A program made the position numbers and the translations under genes. This document shows, one piece after another, positions 60,611 through 64,000 of a stretch of 64,000 nucleotides of DNA; position 1 is the stretch's first letter; each line of letters opens with the position of its first letter. The DNA comes from Erigeron canadensis (lineage: Eukaryota; Streptophyta; Magnoliopsida; Asterales; Asteraceae): NCBI RefSeq assembly GCF_010389155.1, contig NC_057764.1, positions 18,042,001 through 18,106,000 of the forward strand. The letters are read 5' to 3'. Under the pieces are notes generated by a model, which did not search any database, was not told the DNA's origin, and saw only the letters and a list, made by a program, of their open reading frames with translations.

Positions 60611-61080
60611 TCAAACACCTTATAGGCAATATTTCATCAAGAACAAATTCAATTCAACGGGTCATTAAATCTCCTAAATTCAAATCATATAACAAACATT
60701 ATTTTATGTCATACATGCTAATAACATAAATTCTTATTTACTATTAAAATCCCTAAGATATATTGACGATGACATGGAATTAATTGAGCTATATTCTTGA
60801 TGAAGATGATGTAGAAAACGGATGAAGATGATGACGATGATGTTTCTCAACAGCGGTGGTTGTCGTCGTCTCGATATGAACACACTGGTGATTTTCTAAT
60901 TAGGAGTATAGAAAATAAGGAGAATGTGAGAGATCTAATTGTTTTGTTATTTTAATATCTTAAGGACGTAAATACTCTTTCATGGACCATTGATGATGGT
61001 TGATCCAAGGGTTGATATGTGGCCCTTGAATTTCACCAATTTATAAGGATTTGCTTGATTACAACTCATATATATAGCCA
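60611..61080. repeat. right inverted arm, outer part
   Basis: Contains GATGATGACGATGATG and TGGTTGTCGTCGTCTCG stretches and, near the end, TTGATCCAAGGGTTGATATG. In reverse complement these correspond in order to the left arm. The end near 61070-61080 (CATATATATAG) is approximate. Confidence 0.45.
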
Positions 61081-61327
61081 GGTAAAAATTGATAGATGTT
61101 GCTTGATAGATGAATGGGGAGTTTAGAAATCATTGGCTCAAACATGAAAACGTGCAACGTATAATGGAAGTTGCAAGAAAGAGTGATAAAGAGAGGGGGC
61201 AACCACCCTTTTCGTCGATCAATGGCTACCTAGAAATGGAGTTGGTCATTGGATGTAAATGATAAGTTTATGAGTCCATCGGAGTAGACGACCGGAGGCC
61301 GGAATCTTGTTGTAAATAATAAAGTTG

Positions 61328-61505
61328 GTGCGTTTTTCACTTTTAGTCCCTCGGGTGTAACGTTAACGACCAAAATATAACTCCGTTTGGCCAAAGGACC
61401 ACGATTGAAAAATTGGCCAAGTTTAAGGTCAAAATTGTAATTTTTTTCACTTTAGGGATCAAAAGTGAAAAACGTCCCAATTTCAGGGACGAAAAATGTA
61501 ATTTA
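61328..61505. mobile_element. small fold-back element
   Basis: GCGTTTTTCACTTTTAGTCC on the left is matched by AGGGATCAAAAGTGAAAAAC on the right in inverted orientation, with GGGACGAAAAATGTAATTTA at the end. About 175 bp, non-coding, MITE-like. Confidence 0.55.
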
Positions 61506-62380
61506 CTCATTTTAATATCAATAAATTAAATCACAATTGTAGATATGTTACGGGTTGCGTACTCACACTTCACAATTCACATGAAACTATATAATTTTGT
61601 TTTAAAAGTAGTTTATGAGCTCCGTAAAAGATCTATTCATATGGTCTTGTATTTATATTTTTTCTCATATCAATATGTATATCATTATAATTTGATTGAA
61701 ATACTATTTTGGAAAAAATATTTTATGCATTAAAATATTTTAATTAACTAAATGACAAAAAATTTAAAAAATTTTCTCAAGTTGATAACTAAAAATTATA
61801 ATAAATATAAATTAAGTATTTAAGGCTAAAAAGTGTAAAATATTAATGAAAAATAAAAAAAGTGTAAACTAATAAGATTTTTTCTACGAATATTAATATA
61901 AATACTAATATAATAATAGACTTTGGATATGATTCTTCTTATATAAGCGGAACCCTACAAAGAAAATTACAACATACGAAATCATTGAAAACTCATGTAC
62001 CAACTGCTACTTTTATTTTCTTAAGAACAATAGCTAACTTTTTGCAAGATACCAATGAGAACTCGGTTAATTAGGCAATCAAAGTTTAGATATTATTTCT
62101 CTGAAAGAGTTTGTATAAAACAAAACCATAATACATCATTCAGTCTTTATTTGATTTAGCATTTAATATTTACATTTGAATAACTCAATTTATTTTTAAG
62201 TATATTTTTACATGTTAAGGTATAAGTATTTTATTGTTCCACATACTTATTCTTATATTGATAATGTCGTAAAACTCGCATATTTGACACGAGTCTAAAA
62301 TCTAGTAATTAAACTAAATGATGACATCAGTGATAGTCAAATTGATAAAATCGAATTATATGATTACTTAATAAGTGATG
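61506..62380. other. AT-rich intergenic sequence
   Basis: No convincing gene, repeat family or RNA. The 62-codon frame at 61545 has random-looking composition. Confidence 0.5.
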
Positions 62381-62775
62381 AGAGTAAGTACCCGCGCGTT
62401 GCGGCGGTGATGGTGAGGGTGATAGGTCATAAAGTGTGATAGGTGATAGAGTGTGATAGCCAAATGCCTTAGCCGTACGGGCTACGCTATTGGATTTAAA
62501 AATGCATCGAAAGTATATCGAATGACATCTTTAATGAACGAGCATGAAATTTTAAGAACACCATATAATTTTTTTATAACTTATCGATGTACGGTTTTTG
62601 AGATAAAAGATTTTGATTGAAATTAGAGGAATGAAATGATTTATGAATGAGAGAGAAAGTTGAAAGTTGTAGGGCATTGATGTATGATACATCATGCATT
62701 ATAATGTGTACATTGTTGAATGTTGAAAAGTTAAAAGTTGAAAAGTGTATTTGCTTTATAATATAGTAATAGATT
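62381..62775 (+). mobile_element. dispersed non-autonomous repeat (copy 5)
   Basis: Begins GTAAGTACCCGCGCGTTGCG followed by GCGGTGATGGTGAGGG. It shares TGTGATAGCCAAAT, CTTAGCCGTACG and ATGTACGGTTTTTGAGATAA with 54841-55110 and ends near GCTTTATAATATAGTAATAG. Non-coding. Confidence 0.5.
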
Positions 62776-63935
62776 AATACAATTGTTTTATAATATATAT
62801 TAAGATTAAGATATTTTTTACCAACTAGATTATTTACGCTGGAAACATATATAATTAACGACATGTTTAATTTTTATAATATCATAAGTTGACAAATATT
62901 TAACCAGGTAAGAATTAAACCACTAAAAAACATGAAGATACAATAGTGGTCGTTTAGATTCTGGTTAACAGTGACCAGACAGTTGAAAAATTGATACATT
63001 ATCTATTAGAGGTCTCACTAGGTAAAGTTTTCGTTTCTTTGGATGTCTTTCATTAATCCGGATATGTTTAACGTTTTGCTCGAATAATTTAGTCATGCAC
63101 TAAAATTACTATTCAATTTAATTATCAATCTACATATCACATGTTGTGTTAATCTAGCTTAAAATCATGCATAATAACATTGCAATTTTCATACAATTAT
63201 TTTTTCTGATATATAATTGTGATAGCTTACTATAGACTTCATATATGTTTTTTAGTTATTTATTAAGAAGGACGACTTGATATCCGGTCTAGTTTTCAAA
63301 ACATTGATTTAGTAAAAACGTTATATGATATAAATCTTGTACAAAAATTCTTATAACCAAATTTTATTCGTTATATGATAAAAATCCTATATAAAAATAT
63401 AATACATTAAAAAAGAAAATTTTATTGTAAAAACATTAAAAATTAATTTTAAAAAAATAATGCAAAATATAGAAACATTAGTTTCCATAATTATATCATT
63501 AAAAACATTAATAATTAATGTCTATAAACAGAAAACAATAATAATTTAAGTTTATTAAAATTAAATTAAATCTAAAAAATTTAGTTAAGATATATGACAT
63601 CATCATTGGATCTAATGACCCTAAATAAAAGTTGAATTTCATTTAAAAGTCCATACTTTTATAATTATAAATTAAGGTTCTGTTTTATATATATTTAAAG
63701 ATTATAAAATAAATATTAAAAAAAATTAGTATGTGAAAAAGTTAGTATAAATTTGTGATTTTTATGAGCATTTTTTGAAACTAAAAAAAAAAGGGGTAAA
63801 TTTTGCTTATTTAAGTTGTTTCCTCGGTAAAAGGGGGTTATGGAAGCGACTCGCATATGTGGGATGAAGCGATGAACAAGTAGAGCATCAATTATATCCG
63901 TGAAAAACTTATCAATTTGGCATTCCATTCCCGCC
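62776..63935. other. AT-rich intergenic sequence, possible promoter region
   Basis: Extremely AT-rich with long A and T runs. No gene recognised. If the start at 63936 is real, the last few hundred bases include its promoter and leader. The minus-strand frame 63937-63716 has no known domain. Confidence 0.4.
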
Positions 63936-64000
63936 ATGGATCTCCTCCTTCATTACTCAACAACCCCACTTCAATATACACTCCAATCTCGCCGTCATTT
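63936..64000 (+). CDS. possible 5' end of a gene, cut by the window edge
   Basis: An ATG in a good context (CCGCCATGGATC) opens 21 codons to the edge, starting MDLLLHYSTTPLQYTLQ and then Ser-Arg-Arg. The Ser/Thr/Arg/Leu-rich, acid-poor composition fits an organelle transit peptide, and base composition rises from AT-rich to balanced just here. No domain is visible yet, so function is unknown. Confidence 0.35.
   Translation, partial: MDLLLHYSTTPLQYTLQSRRH

Larger units (their letters stand above)
45010..61080. mobile_element. terminal-inverted-repeat element (probable Mutator-like relic), heavily interrupted
   Basis: The left side (45010-46032) and right side (57639-61080) are inverted relative to each other. 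TTTGATAAAATGTCTAAACC at about 45567 is matched in reverse complement near 60600. The outer arms share CCTTGGATCA and a nearby CATTAATGG/CATCAATGG, in inverted orientation, next to ATATATAT ends. A zinc-knuckle relic like those of MULE/FAR1-type transposases lies at 59757-59900. Without the nested LTR elements it would be about 4.5 kb. No clear 9-bp duplication was found, so ends and class are approximate. Confidence 0.5.

Noticed and set aside
58880..60629. Frames with repeated IKFDF or KIKFDFM peptides
   Set aside because: These are translations of the ATCAAATTTGAT repeat on either strand, not proteins.

Overview
This is plant nuclear DNA: AT-rich, with spliced genes and dense nested LTR retrotransposons of the Ty3/gypsy and Ty1/copia superfamilies carrying plant-type primer-binding sites. 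The element mix fits a eudicot, possibly Asteraceae, but I cannot prove the family from sequence alone. The one gene that reads as intact is a G-type lectin (S-domain) receptor-like kinase on the minus strand (28560-33365, seven exons in consistent phase, 837 residues predicted). Relics of the same gene lie at about 2290-8915: an exon-1-only copy (7538-8819) and a fragment of the exon 1 end (6507-6615). The possible 5' end of another gene sits at the right edge (63936-64000).

Layout. 1-4858: AT-rich sequence with two dispersed repeat termini and diverged relics of the kinase intron. 4859-6363: solo Athila-type LTR. 6364-8915: broken receptor-kinase copies. 8993-9801: two copies of one fold-back MITE in opposite orientation. 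9810-16629: pieces of two Athila-type gypsy elements on the minus strand. 16630 to about 20795: a Tat-like gypsy element that kept its LTR, gag and protease, lost pol, and carries a spliced antisense ORF. 20795-27639: a third Athila-type element split by a 3.9-kb gag-only copia element (20858-24770). 27640-33540: the intact receptor kinase and its flanks. 34294-44989: a decayed 10.7-kb copia element with a target-site duplication GTTAC, containing a 2.9-kb solo LTR (duplication CCTAC) and a gypsy gag fragment. About 45010-61080: a terminal-inverted-repeat element, probably a Mutator-like relic, split by a solo LTR (46033-57638). That LTR was itself split by a young copia element (47797-54044, duplication AAGAC) and by dispersed repeats. 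61081-64000: AT-rich flank with one fold-back element and one dispersed repeat.

The strongest unexplained theme is arrays of short palindromes inside unrelated mobile elements. The arms are family-specific: ACTGCG-N-CGCAGT in Athila LTRs (with paired arm changes in one LTR), GACGATC-loop-GATCGTC in the leader of the gag-only copia element, and ATCAAATTTGAT in the inverted-repeat element. The last is partly organised as a 110-bp tandem repeat. The second theme is the receptor-kinase locus. The truncated copy is almost identical to the intact gene over the last third of exon 1 and most of intron 1, and clearly diverged further 5', which suggests gene conversion or a recent segmental exchange.
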